22,566 nucleotides of DNA from Isotricha intestinalis (taxonomy: Eukaryota; Ciliophora; Litostomatea; Vestibuliferida; Isotrichidae): the NCBI GenBank assembly GCA_023807065.1, contig JAJJLU010003961.1, positions 1 through 22,566 on the forward strand, written 5' to 3'. The position numbers and the translations under genes are program-made. How positions within the stretch are numbered: position 1 is the first letter of the stretch; every line of letters begins with the position of its first letter. Of this stretch, positions 9,675 to 18,509 are shown in pieces. The notes beneath the pieces were generated by a model. It worked only from the letters and a program-made list of their open reading frames with translations, did no database searches and was not told the origin of the DNA.

Positions 9675-10868
9675 ATGGAAATGAATTTTCTTTCAAAAAA
9701 AAAAAAAAATGTCTCTTCAAAAAATAATTCAAAGAGTCCTTTAAAAAATGATAATTTTGAAAATATACTAAATAAAAAAAGTTTAAATAAAAATGATAGA
9801 CAATTAATTCATCAATTTTTAAGTAAATTACCAAGAAAATTAGTTAATAATAAATCAGGAAAAATAAATTTAATATTAGATTTAGATAATACTTTAGTTT
9901 ATTCTTCAATTTATCCAAAAGAATTTAAATATAGATTTGTTGAAGATATAATTTTCAAAATGATCTTTAAAGATGAAGATTTAGAAATTATTCGTTTATA
10001 TTCAAAAGTTATTATTGTCAAATTTAGAGATGGATTAAATTTTTTTTTTGAAAATACAAAAGAATTTTGTAATTATTATATTTATTCAGCTTCTGATCAA
10101 AATTATGCAAATAAAGTAGCTTCAATTATCAAAAATAAATTTAATATAAAAATTTTAAAAGTTTTCACTAAAAAAGAAATATTCGATGGAGAATATATTA
10201 AAAGTTTAAATGTAATTAATTTAAAACCTTCTAATTCAATAATTTTAGATGATGAACCTATATATTGGGGAAAAAATTTATCAAATTTAATTTTATCAAA
10301 AAAGTTTTTCAGTTATCAAATGATGATAATATTAAAATTAAAATATTTTGAAGAATTTGGTTCTTGTAATTACATTTATCAATCAAAAAAGGAACAAAAT
10401 CAATTAAATATTTCTGTAATAAAATTGAAGAACAATTCAAAAAACAATTCTATTTTTTTTCCACATTATGTTGAATCTAATGGATATTCTGAAAAAATTC
10501 AATTAAATTATTTACCTGAATTTTTGCAAAAAATACATTATTTATATTTCAATTATAATATTGATATTAGTTTTGGAATTAAAATGTTAAGAAATGATGT
10601 TTTTTATAATAAATGTTTTTGTGTGTCTAAAGAATTAGATAATTATAAAGAATTAATTGATATGATTCTTTATCTTGGTGGAGAAATTGTTAGTTCTAAA
10701 TCTTCTAAAAATATAATTTATGTAGAAAAAGAAGTGAAACATAAAGGAAAAAATGAAATCATTGTAAGTGAAGAATATATTTATAATTGTTTTTATATGT
10801 TAAAATGTTTTAATCAGAATGATGAATTTTATCAATTTAAACAACACATTATTGAAATTATTGAATAA
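9675..10868 (+). CDS. FCP1-like RNA polymerase II CTD phosphatase with C-terminal BRCT domain
   Basis: This 397-residue protein is predicted to remove phosphate from the C-terminal repeat of RNA polymerase II in the nucleus. Residues 62-210 are an FCP1-homology phosphatase of the HAD superfamily. Motif I is LILDLDNTLVYSS, with nucleophile Asp69 and acid/base Asp71 in DxDxT. The motif VKFRDGLNFFFE and YIYSASDQNYA follow, and the last motif is IILDDEPIYWGKNLSNLI (Asp192-Asp193, cf. the DD-x-VW of FCP1). Residues about 308-385 resemble a BRCT domain: LGGEIVSS, NIIYVEKE and a final VSEEYIYNCFYMLKC, in which the usual Trp is replaced. The BRCT points to FCP1 rather than small CTD phosphatases. At 397 residues it is much shorter than fungal or animal FCP1. 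A 15-A run (9695-9709) lies within the first twelve codons. The next gene starts 149 bases downstream. Confidence 0.8.
   Translation: MEMNFLSKKKKNVSSKNNSKSPLKNDNFENILNKKSLNKNDRQLIHQFLSKLPRKLVNNKSGKINLILDLDNTLVYSSIYPKEFKYRFVEDIIFKMIFKDEDLEIIRLYSKVIIVKFRDGLNFFFENTKEFCNYYIYSASDQNYANKVASIIKNKFNIKILKVFTKKEIFDGEYIKSLNVINLKPSNSIILDDEPIYWGKNLSNLILSKKFFSYQMMIILKLKYFEEFGSCNYIYQSKKEQNQLNISVIKLKNNSKNNSIFFPHYVESNGYSEKIQLNYLPEFLQKIHYLYFNYNIDISFGIKMLRNDVFYNKCFCVSKELDNYKELIDMILYLGGEIVSSKSSKNIIYVEKEVKHKGKNEIIVSEEYIYNCFYMLKCFNQNDEFYQFKQHIIEIIE
9695..9709 (+). repeat. A15 homopolymer in the 5' end of the phosphatase gene
   Basis: Fifteen consecutive A residues encode Lys-Lys-Lys-Lys plus parts of the flanking codons at residues 7-12. 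Such a run is prone to assembly error or polymerase slippage. The frame is intact as given. Confidence 0.9.
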
Positions 10869-11017
10869 TATATGATTTTTTTGTTAATGTTTATATAATT
10901 ATAATTAAAAAGTAAATTATTCAATTAATTTAAATAATTTTTTATTATCAATACACATTTAATAATTAATTATTTGTAAAATAAAATCAAATATATAAAT
11001 TACTGATAGAAAAAATA

Positions 11018-12571
11018 ATGAATTCATTTGAAATTCCAAAATCAAAATTAACAAAATTTAATTTTTATGGTTTAAACTTTCCATTAAGATATAAAAACGA
11101 AACAAAATTTTCATCATATTTAGGAATAACATTGAGTTTCCTATCAATAATATTATTAATAATAATAGTAATAAAATATGGTTATGACTTATTATCATAT
11201 TCAAATTTTACTGTAATTCAAAGTCAAAAAGATTTAAACAGAGAAAAAATAATAAATTTTACTGATATTCCTTTAATGATAGGATTATGTGATAATTTAG
11301 GAAATCCTATTCAATTTAATAAAAAATATTATCAAATTACAATGTATAAACAATCAATATATCCTTTATTTGAAAATAATTCTTTCACAGGAATTGAAAG
11401 TAAAATGAATAATATTGAAATCACAACTTGTAATGATTCTCAAAAAATTTTATCAGCTTTTGAATTATTTGAAGGATTTGATTATGAAAAATATTTATGT
11501 CCAAAATCAAATCAAAATCTTTATATAAAAGGAAGATATGGTGAAGTTAAAAAAGGTTTTGATATTATTCATTTTTATGTGGAAAGATGTGTAAATTCTT
11601 CTAAAAATAATTATTCTTGTGTTAATGAAAGTGAAATAAATTCATTTTTTTCTGAAGATATTTTTTTATCTATTTACTTTATTAAAGAGGTAGCTAATCA
11701 TTATAATATTAATCATCCAATAACAAAGGATTTAAGAACTGATTATTTTTCCATTTCTTTGGATGTTAGAAAATTATATATATATAATTTTTTAATTAGT
11801 GAATATTTATCTGATAATGGATTTATTTTTCAAAATATAAAAAAATATAATTTTGCGGAAATTTATAATTTATATGTTGATATATTAAGAAATGAAAATC
11901 CTTATGCTCAATTAGGAGTAATTTTTACTTGTGTTGAACAGGAAATTCAATATGTTAGAAAATATAATAAAATACAAGATATGTGTTCAAACTTAGGAGG
12001 AATTTTAACTTTCATTTTTAAAATTTTTGAATATATTACTGTTTATATTACAAAAAAAACTTTCATTTCAGATATAACTAATAATTTAGTAAATGTTAAA
12101 TCTAATAATATTAGAAAAATTCATAAATTATCTGTCAAAGATCTAGATTCAAATAATAAAAATAATTTAAATGTGAATAAATTAAATGTTTCTAGTAAAA
12201 ATCAATTTTTACATAAAAACCAAGATGATATTTTATTGAAGAAAGAAATAAAAAAATTAAATGATATAAATAATAATTTTATTGAAAAAAATAAGATATC
12301 TTTTTATTACAATAATTCAATAGAAAAAAAAAGAAATCATAAGTTTTTATTATTTGATTATTTTCTTCCAATATCAATTATAAAAAAAAGGATAAAATAT
12401 TCTATTTTATTTAATACTTATGATACATATAATTTTTTTATGAGTATTGAAAATATTATTCCTGTTATTGAAAGGTTTCCACATTTATTAAAGTTTATGA
12501 TTGAAAATTTTAATTTTAAATATGATAATGAATTTTTTAAATATTATTATTTTATTTGTCACCAACAATAA
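11018..12571 (+). CDS. Two-pass membrane protein with a large Cys-containing extracytoplasmic domain, ciliate-type family of unknown function
   Basis: This 517-residue protein has a short N-terminal segment with a FNFYGLNFPLRYKNE motif and a strong membrane span at about 34-58. A ~265-residue loop follows with Cys at about 91, 138, 161, 191, 201 and 305 and several N-x-S/T sites. Then comes CSNLGGILTFIFKIFEYITVYI (about 323-344) as the second span, and an Asn/Lys-rich tail of ~170 residues. Two spans flanking a Cys-rich loop place the loop in the lumen or outside the cell and both ends in the cytosol. The QDMCSNLGG start of the second span is a motif I associate with a large, uncharacterised family of ciliate transmembrane proteins. 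I know no biochemical function. There is no cleavable signal peptide; the first span acts as the anchor. The gene follows the phosphatase gene closely on the same strand, with no sign of shared function. Confidence 0.65.
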   Translation: MNSFEIPKSKLTKFNFYGLNFPLRYKNETKFSSYLGITLSFLSIILLIIIVIKYGYDLLSYSNFTVIQSQKDLNREKIINFTDIPLMIGLCDNLGNPIQFNKKYYQITMYKQSIYPLFENNSFTGIESKMNNIEITTCNDSQKILSAFELFEGFDYEKYLCPKSNQNLYIKGRYGEVKKGFDIIHFYVERCVNSSKNNYSCVNESEINSFFSEDIFLSIYFIKEVANHYNINHPITKDLRTDYFSISLDVRKLYIYNFLISEYLSDNGFIFQNIKKYNFAEIYNLYVDILRNENPYAQLGVIFTCVEQEIQYVRKYNKIQDMCSNLGGILTFIFKIFEYITVYITKKTFISDITNNLVNVKSNNIRKIHKLSVKDLDSNNKNNLNVNKLNVSSKNQFLHKNQDDILLKKEIKKLNDINNNFIEKNKISFYYNNSIEKKRNHKFLLFDYFLPISIIKKRIKYSILFNTYDTYNFFMSIENIIPVIERFPHLLKFMIENFNFKYDNEFFKYYYFICHQQ

Positions 12572-13964
12572 AGTTTTTTTTTATCAATAAAAAGGATTTA
12601 TTAAATTGTTCAAATAATATTTATTTTTTTTTTCAATAATTTATTATCAATTTCTGATAAATTCTATTTTATTAACAATATCTTTATTTTCAATTTTTTT
12701 AAACTTTTTTTTTTTGATTAAAAAAAAATTACTTCTAAAATTTCAATTTTTGAATAAGTTTAAAATGGATTATCTTAATGATATTTTAACTTTATATTTA
12801 TATAGTACTCTGTAACTGATAAAAGCATAAGTACAAATTATAAATTAGAATGCTTGTTTACTTCAAATCAAATAAAATTTCATCAATTAAAATATCTTAT
12901 GACATAATTTTATTATCATTCAGATAATCCAAACATATTTCAAATTCTTGAAATTTTTGTAGATTAGGAGACAAACATTGTAAAAATTAATTAAAAATCA
13001 TTAAATTTTAATTTGAAAATAAATTCTGATTGAATAAATAAAAGAAAATCTTAAATTGTCATAAATTACAATAATATATATAAATTCAATTGTTTTTATT
13101 TCATTATAAGTTTTTGTTGTAAAATGATAAAAATTTATATTATTATATCGAGTTTCTTTTTTTTCTTTTTAAATGTTATTTTCAAAGGCAAATCCCTTTT
13201 ATATTTATTTTTGAATTTTAATTGTTTTAAAATATATTCAGAAAATAAATTGTTTTTTAGTTAAATAAATTATAAATTTATTTTCTTGCAGAATTTTTTT
13301 GGTAAATATATTATTTACTTTTCATTGATTTACAAAAGTATCTGTTTTATGTTTTTAAAGCTTTTTATTACTTTTAAAGACATTTTCAATAAAAAAATGA
13401 TTTTTTGTATAGAATTTTGATTCTACTTCTTTTATGTTTTATTTGAATAAATTCATATAAAAGAGAGGGAAATAATTGTTTTTATATGAAAAAATAAATA
13501 TAATGTTTAATTATTTGTTTGCTAAATTAAAATTATATTATCAGATATAATTAAATTTTCGAGAATTGTAGTTAACCCATTTTGAAATAATGTGATTATT
13601 ATATAAGAAAATCCATTAATGAATTGGATATATTAATTTAATTTTTAAAAAAAATAAGATTTTAAATTATAAATCTTATAATTCTGTTTTTACAAAAAAA
13701 ATATTTATGTTTTATTATGTTATTTTAAAGAGAGAATTAAATTGAAACTTATATTATTTAACAAATAATAATATTTAACATCGTTTTTTCTTAATTTGAA
13801 ATATTTATTTACTGGTTTATAAATTTAAAAATATATGATTTGAATTTACCTAAATAATTGTTTTAAAACAAAATATCAAAACAAAAGTAATAAATATTTA
13901 ATTTTCAATATAAAGAATTGCAATTCAATATATTCAATTTATGTTATTTCCAATAAAAATAAAT
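12572..13964. other. 1.4-kb intergenic region between convergent genes
   Basis: The two flanking genes end toward each other, so no promoter is required here. All frames are dense with stops. A short open stretch near 13124 (MIKIYIIISS followed by Phe-rich residues) looks like a signal peptide but ends after ~46 codons with no downstream partner I can follow. The part near 12820-12990 is slightly less A/T-biased but gives no family match. I see no RNA gene or repeat. Confidence 0.5.
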
Positions 13965-16196
13965 TTACTCTAAATTTTCACTTTCAAAATATTTTTGTCC
14001 ATGTATATTTTCAATATTTTCATCTGCTCCTTTATTAATTAAATAATCAACAAATTTATAATGTTTATTAGCAAAAGCATAATGTAAAGGAGTATTTAAA
14101 TAAATATTTTGTGTATTTATATTTGCTCCTTTTTCAATTAAAAATTTAAAAACTTTAAAATTATTAAATTTAACACTTAATATAAGTAAAGTATTTTTTT
14201 TTTCATCTGTATCTTCTAAATTTATAAAATCTTGATATTCTTCAAATAATTTATTAAAAGAATCATCTTTATCAAAACATATAACATATGATAATCTCTT
14301 AAATAGTTTTCTTTTTTCTAAAAGATCATTATTTATTGATTTTTCAAATTTCATTTTATATCTAATTAAATTATCTTTTTTTTCAAGAAGCGAAAAATCA
14401 TCTAATTTATTAGAAAGTCTTTTAAAATTATATATTTGCTTTTTAATTTTTGCTACTTTTGTTTCTTTTTTAAATGCTATTAAATTATAAATTTTGTTTT
14501 CTCTTTTTATTATATTTTTTTTTTTTAAATTTTTAAGAAAAGTTTTGTTTTTGTTTATTTTATGTTTTTCTTTGGAAATTAATTCAAATAGGAAAAATTT
14601 ATTTATAAAAATATAATTGTCAATATTTAACATCGTAATAGATTCTCTTTCCTTTTCAATTTTTTTTTCTTCATTTTCTCCACAAAGGAAAAAATCTATA
14701 AATTGATCAACATAATTAAAATATGTTTCTGTTATATAATATCCAAATAATAAAGTCAATGAATTCTCAATTTTATTATTTTCTTTATTGTTTTCTGTAA
14801 ATAAATAAATATAATTATTATTTATAAATTCATTTTTCATTTTATGAAGAGAAATACTAATGTCTTCATATGGATTTTTTAAGGATAATTTATTATCTTT
14901 ATTCAAATCAATTTTTTTTTCGATTAAAATTTTACATTTTTTTAAAAAGTTTTGATTTTCTATTTCATTAAATAAATATCGTGTTTTATATATATAACCA
15001 TCCAAAGAAAAGTATTCAATTAATTTATTTTTCATTGTATTTTTTGTTTTAATTATAATTTTTTTTTTTATTTTTTTATTCTTTTCACTTTTATTCTGAA
15101 AATATATTTCATTGATAAATATTTTTTCTTTAAAATTATCAGATGACTTTCTTTTACTTGTTAAAATTAATTGAATTTTATTTTCTAATAAGTTTTCTTT
15201 ATATTTTAGGTAATTATCATTAAAAATTACTTTTTTTTTTGAAAAAATATTTTTTTCCAAATTTATTGATTGATTTCTTACATTTTTTTTTTTTAAATCA
15301 ATATTTTCGGAAATATTATTATTATTTATGATTGATGTTTTGTTTTCTATATTTTCTGAATCATTTATTTTTAAGTTATTACTTTGTGAATATCTTAAAT
15401 TATTATTTTTATTATTATCTTTTATTATATTTTTATTTTCAAGCTTTTTATATAAACCTATTTTTTGATTGTTAATTTTTTTCATTTTTAAATTTATTAA
15501 TTCATTATTATTTTGATTATCTAAAATTAAATTTTCCAAAGTTTGACTTTCTAAAGTTTTTTCTATAGTTTGATTTTCTATAATTTTATCATTTATTTTT
15601 CTTTGAAATTTTTTTTTTTTTTTATCATAATTTACAGTTAAATTATTTATTGGTGATAATTTCAACATTAATTTTTTATTCAATTTTTTCTTTTTTAAAG
15701 ATTGAATAAAATTATTTTTAAACTTTGTTTTTTGTGTAAATTTATAATTTAAATTTTTTTTTTCTTCACTGTGATTAAAAGATTCATAATTTCTTCTTGA
15801 AGAATTTTTTATTTCAAAATCTAAAGTTTTACTATAATTAAAAGAATTGAAAATATGAAATTTTCCAGTAAAATAAGAAGAAAAAGGACCTTTGTTTCTA
15901 CTTTTATTATAATTCTCTTTTTTTTGATATATTGAAATATTATTTTTTAGATTTTTATTTCTACATTGATTAAAAGAAAAATCACGTTTTTCATCATTAG
16001 TTTTATATATATTAATTGGATTATCTGCATGAGTGTTTGGTAAAAAAAAATTCTTTTGATTATTAAAATTATATGAATTAAAATTATGATTCATAATTCT
16101 TTCAGAATTATCACCTTTATTACGTGATGAAAATGAAGTATCCTTCATAAAATCATTATTTAAATAAGCAAATTTTGTTATAAATATAGATTTCAT
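13965..16196 (-). CDS. Ankyrin-repeat protein, member A of a head-to-head paralogous pair
   Basis: This 743-residue protein begins MKSIFITKFAYLNND, almost the same start as the divergent partner at 16617. Residues ~20-430 are an Asn/Lys/Ser-rich, probably disordered region with many basic patches. A conserved middle follows: LSLKNPYEDIS (about 437-447), NEFINNN, YIYLFTENN and FIDFFLCGE. Then comes KKQIYNFKRLSNKLDDFS (about 586-603). The C-terminus (650-738) holds about two ankyrin repeats, NTLLILSVKFNNFKVFKFLIEKG and NTPLHYAFANKHYKFVDYLINKG, preceded by LFEEYQDFINLEDTDE. Ankyrin repeats bind proteins, but the partner is unknown. The ankyrin portion is identical to the partner's at DNA level, while the rest is strongly diverged. 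The last five residues (SENLE) are unique and the stop is TAA. There is no signal peptide or membrane segment. Apart from the ankyrin module I recognise no family. Confidence 0.75.
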   Translation of the reverse strand: MKSIFITKFAYLNNDFMKDTSFSSRNKGDNSERIMNHNFNSYNFNNQKNFFLPNTHADNPINIYKTNDEKRDFSFNQCRNKNLKNNISIYQKKENYNKSRNKGPFSSYFTGKFHIFNSFNYSKTLDFEIKNSSRRNYESFNHSEEKKNLNYKFTQKTKFKNNFIQSLKKKKLNKKLMLKLSPINNLTVNYDKKKKKFQRKINDKIIENQTIEKTLESQTLENLILDNQNNNELINLKMKKINNQKIGLYKKLENKNIIKDNNKNNNLRYSQSNNLKINDSENIENKTSIINNNNISENIDLKKKNVRNQSINLEKNIFSKKKVIFNDNYLKYKENLLENKIQLILTSKRKSSDNFKEKIFINEIYFQNKSEKNKKIKKKIIIKTKNTMKNKLIEYFSLDGYIYKTRYLFNEIENQNFLKKCKILIEKKIDLNKDNKLSLKNPYEDISISLHKMKNEFINNNYIYLFTENNKENNKIENSLTLLFGYYITETYFNYVDQFIDFFLCGENEEKKIEKERESITMLNIDNYIFINKFFLFELISKEKHKINKNKTFLKNLKKKNIIKRENKIYNLIAFKKETKVAKIKKQIYNFKRLSNKLDDFSLLEKKDNLIRYKMKFEKSINNDLLEKRKLFKRLSYVICFDKDDSFNKLFEEYQDFINLEDTDEKKNTLLILSVKFNNFKVFKFLIEKGANINTQNIYLNTPLHYAFANKHYKFVDYLINKGADENIENIHGQKYFESENLE
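13982..14251 (-). repeat. 270-bp perfect inverted repeat, left arm (ankyrin-coding)
   Basis: The reverse complement of this segment matches 18235-18504 base for base by manual comparison, including a run of ten A in the coding strand. It covers residues 650-738 of the minus-strand paralogue. Identity breaks off sharply at both ends, so it is a recent exact copy placed in otherwise diverged genes. The arms are separated by 3,983 bases. Confidence 0.9.
14400..14438 (-). repeat. 39-bp identical block shared with the paralogue
   Basis: This second, shorter stretch (encoding QIYNFKRLSNKLD) is identical in inverted orientation to 18042-18080. It is bounded on each side by a single mismatch followed by further similarity. 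It lies ~150 bases upstream, in coding direction, of the 270-bp block. Confidence 0.8.
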
Positions 16197-16616
16197 TTTT
16201 TTCCAAACGTATTTAATTGTTTAGTTTTCAAAAAATATTAATTTATTTTACATTAAAATGTATTAATTAAATAATAAAATTTCATTTTATTATGAAAAGA
16301 AAATAATGTATCAAAAAAAATAAATATTAAATAATAAAATGTTAATTTATTTATATCATGATACTACAAATTAATAAATATAAAATATTAATCCAAAAAA
16401 AAAAACAAAAATTAATAAAAAAATTACATGAATTTATTCGTTTAATGACATTTTATATTATATATTTTCCTTTTAGAATTCTTGAAAATTAACATTTTAA
16501 TTTTCATACTGTTTTTATTTCAATAAAATGAAATAATCCAATTTTATATTTTTTTAAGAATGTATAAGGATTAAAAAGCTATACTTTAAATAATTATTTT
16601 TTGAAAAAACAATAAA
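16197..16616. promoter_or_regulatory. Shared bidirectional promoter region of the ankyrin pair
   Basis: These 420 bases separate the two divergent start codons, so both promoters must be here or within the genes. Each start is preceded by a similar T-run-GAAAA element followed by AACAAT. On the plus side it is about 16599-16612, ending a few bases before the ATG. On the minus side it is about 16218-16236. This may be a remnant of the duplication or a shared leader element. The rest is A/T-rich with no other recognisable site. Confidence 0.35.
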
Positions 16617-18509
16617 ATGAAATCAATCTTTATCACAAAATTAGCTCTTATAAATAATAATTCATTAACAAATTATTCTTTAAATTTAAGCACATCAAAA
16701 AATTATAAAAATACAGTTTCAAATAGAATTATTTATAAACCAAAATTATCTAAATTAAAAAAAAATATTTCAAATTCTATTAAATTTAACAAAAAGAAAA
16801 CAAGAAATTATTTTTTACAAAAAAACCAAATAAATAATTCAAATGAAATTCAAAAATATATTTTTAAAGGAAAAAATACTTTTTCTTTTGATAATTTCAT
16901 TGATACAAAATCAAAAACAAATTTTTTAAATTATTCAAAAATGAAAAAATTAGAATCTAACAGTAAAATAAACTTGTCAAAGATAAAAATAAATAGCTTT
17001 AATTCTTTACAAAGTAATAGTTTAGATTCTGAAAGGAAAATTTTTTCAAATATAAATTCAGATATTTTAACTTTTAATCATGGAAACACTTTAGATAATA
17101 ATTATGAACCTTTAAAAAGAAAAATAAATTTAATAAATGTATTTAAAGAAACTAAACTTAATATAAAATATTCTCAAAGACAAAATGAAATTTCAGAAAA
17201 AAAAAATTTACAATTAAAGAATTATGAAAAAAATAATTTAAATGAAAAAAAAAAAAAAAATTCTTTTATTGAGAAAGATAAGAATAAAAAAAGTAATGTG
17301 AAAGATAATATTCTTCAAAATAAAATAAAAATAATTTTAAATAATTCCAATAAAATTACGAATTTTAATGATATTTTATTATTGAATGAAATAAATTTTA
17401 AAAAAAGAAAAAATCTCAAAATAAGAAAAATAAAAAAATATAATGAAAAATTAATAAAATATTTTTCTTCTGAATTAATTTTTAGTAATTCAAAACATCA
17501 AAAAATAATAAAAAAAAGTAAAAATTTAATCAGAAAAAAAATATTTAATCAAACAAATAATTTATCAGTTAAAAATCCATATGCAGAAACAAAGAACTTT
17601 CTTCAAAAAATAAAAACAGAATTTATCCAAAATAATAAAGAAGAAATAATTAATGAATTTATATATTTATTTAATGAAAAATATAGAAAAGAAAATATAG
17701 AAAATGTAGTAAATAAAAAATATGCAGATTATTTAATTAGTAAATATTTTAATTTCATAAAGGAATTTTTACAATATCTTTTTTATGGAGAAAAACCAAT
17801 AAACAATGAAAGTAAAACTATTTTTACACAAAAATCAAAAGTTATTCATTATAAACATAAATTAAATATTAAAAATTTAATTTTTATAAATCAATTTTTT
17901 TCATTTGATCATTTTACTTTTTCAAGAATAAAAATTCAAATTACAAATAAACAATTTTTACATAAATCTACAAGAAAATTTACTAAAATTGCAAGTTTAT
18001 TTTCAAATAAAAAAGAAACAAAAATACAAAAAATTAATAAACAAATATATAATTTTAAAAGACTTTCTAATAAATTAGATAATTTTTCTATATTAAAAAT
18101 TAAAGATAATTTTTTTAGAAAAGATAATTTTGTAAAACCAAAAAAAAGTTTAGTAAAAAAATATTTAAATTCTGAAAAATTATTTAAAAGTTTAACTTAT
18201 TTAATTTATAAAAATCTTGATAATAATTTTAAACAATTATTTGAAGAATATCAAGATTTTATAAATTTAGAAGATACAGATGAAAAAAAAAATACTTTAC
18301 TTATATTAAGTGTTAAATTTAATAATTTTAAAGTTTTTAAATTTTTAATTGAAAAAGGAGCAAATATAAATACACAAAATATTTATTTAAATACTCCTTT
18401 ACATTATGCTTTTGCTAATAAACATTATAAATTTGTTGATTATTTAATTAATAAAGGAGCAGATGAAAATATTGAAAATATACATGGACAAAAATATTTT
18501 GAAATGTGA
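16617..18509 (+). CDS. Ankyrin-repeat protein, member B of a head-to-head paralogous pair
   Basis: This 630-residue protein begins MKSIFITKLALINNNS, matching the partner's start but with synonymous codon changes. A basic, Asn/Lys/Ser-rich low-complexity region spans about 20-300. The conserved middle has NLSVKNPYAETKNFLQKIK (about 316-334), TEFIQNN, FIYLFNE and FLQYLFYGE. NKQIYNFKRLSNKLDNFS lies at about 474-491. The ankyrin module is at 541-629 and is identical to that of the minus-strand paralogue. After the identical block the protein stops almost at once (Met then TGA), so its tail is shorter than the partner's. It is 113 residues shorter overall, mostly from the disordered region. Protein similarity outside the identical block is clear only in short islands, which implies an old duplication. 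There is no signal peptide or membrane segment. Function is unknown beyond likely protein binding. Confidence 0.75.
   Translation: MKSIFITKLALINNNSLTNYSLNLSTSKNYKNTVSNRIIYKPKLSKLKKNISNSIKFNKKKTRNYFLQKNQINNSNEIQKYIFKGKNTFSFDNFIDTKSKTNFLNYSKMKKLESNSKINLSKIKINSFNSLQSNSLDSERKIFSNINSDILTFNHGNTLDNNYEPLKRKINLINVFKETKLNIKYSQRQNEISEKKNLQLKNYEKNNLNEKKKKNSFIEKDKNKKSNVKDNILQNKIKIILNNSNKITNFNDILLLNEINFKKRKNLKIRKIKKYNEKLIKYFSSELIFSNSKHQKIIKKSKNLIRKKIFNQTNNLSVKNPYAETKNFLQKIKTEFIQNNKEEIINEFIYLFNEKYRKENIENVVNKKYADYLISKYFNFIKEFLQYLFYGEKPINNESKTIFTQKSKVIHYKHKLNIKNLIFINQFFSFDHFTFSRIKIQITNKQFLHKSTRKFTKIASLFSNKKETKIQKINKQIYNFKRLSNKLDNFSILKIKDNFFRKDNFVKPKKSLVKKYLNSEKLFKSLTYLIYKNLDNNFKQLFEEYQDFINLEDTDEKKNTLLILSVKFNNFKVFKFLIEKGANINTQNIYLNTPLHYAFANKHYKFVDYLINKGADENIENIHGQKYFEM
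18042..18080 (+). repeat. 39-bp identical block shared with the paralogue
   Basis: This is the inverted counterpart of 14400-14438, encoding QIYNFKRLSNKLD. It is surrounded by similar but not identical sequence. Confidence 0.8.
18235..18504 (+). repeat. 270-bp perfect inverted repeat, right arm (ankyrin-coding)
   Basis: This is the right arm of the inverted repeat whose left arm is 13982-14251. It encodes residues 541-629 of the plus-strand paralogue, and its last base is the first base of the final Met codon. No mismatch was found in a base-by-base comparison. Confidence 0.9.

Noticed and set aside
13124..13264. Short signal-peptide-like open frame with a TTGCAG splice-like site downstream
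   Set aside because: It is only ~46 codons, mostly Phe/Ile from T-rich sequence, with no convincing donor site or downstream exon.
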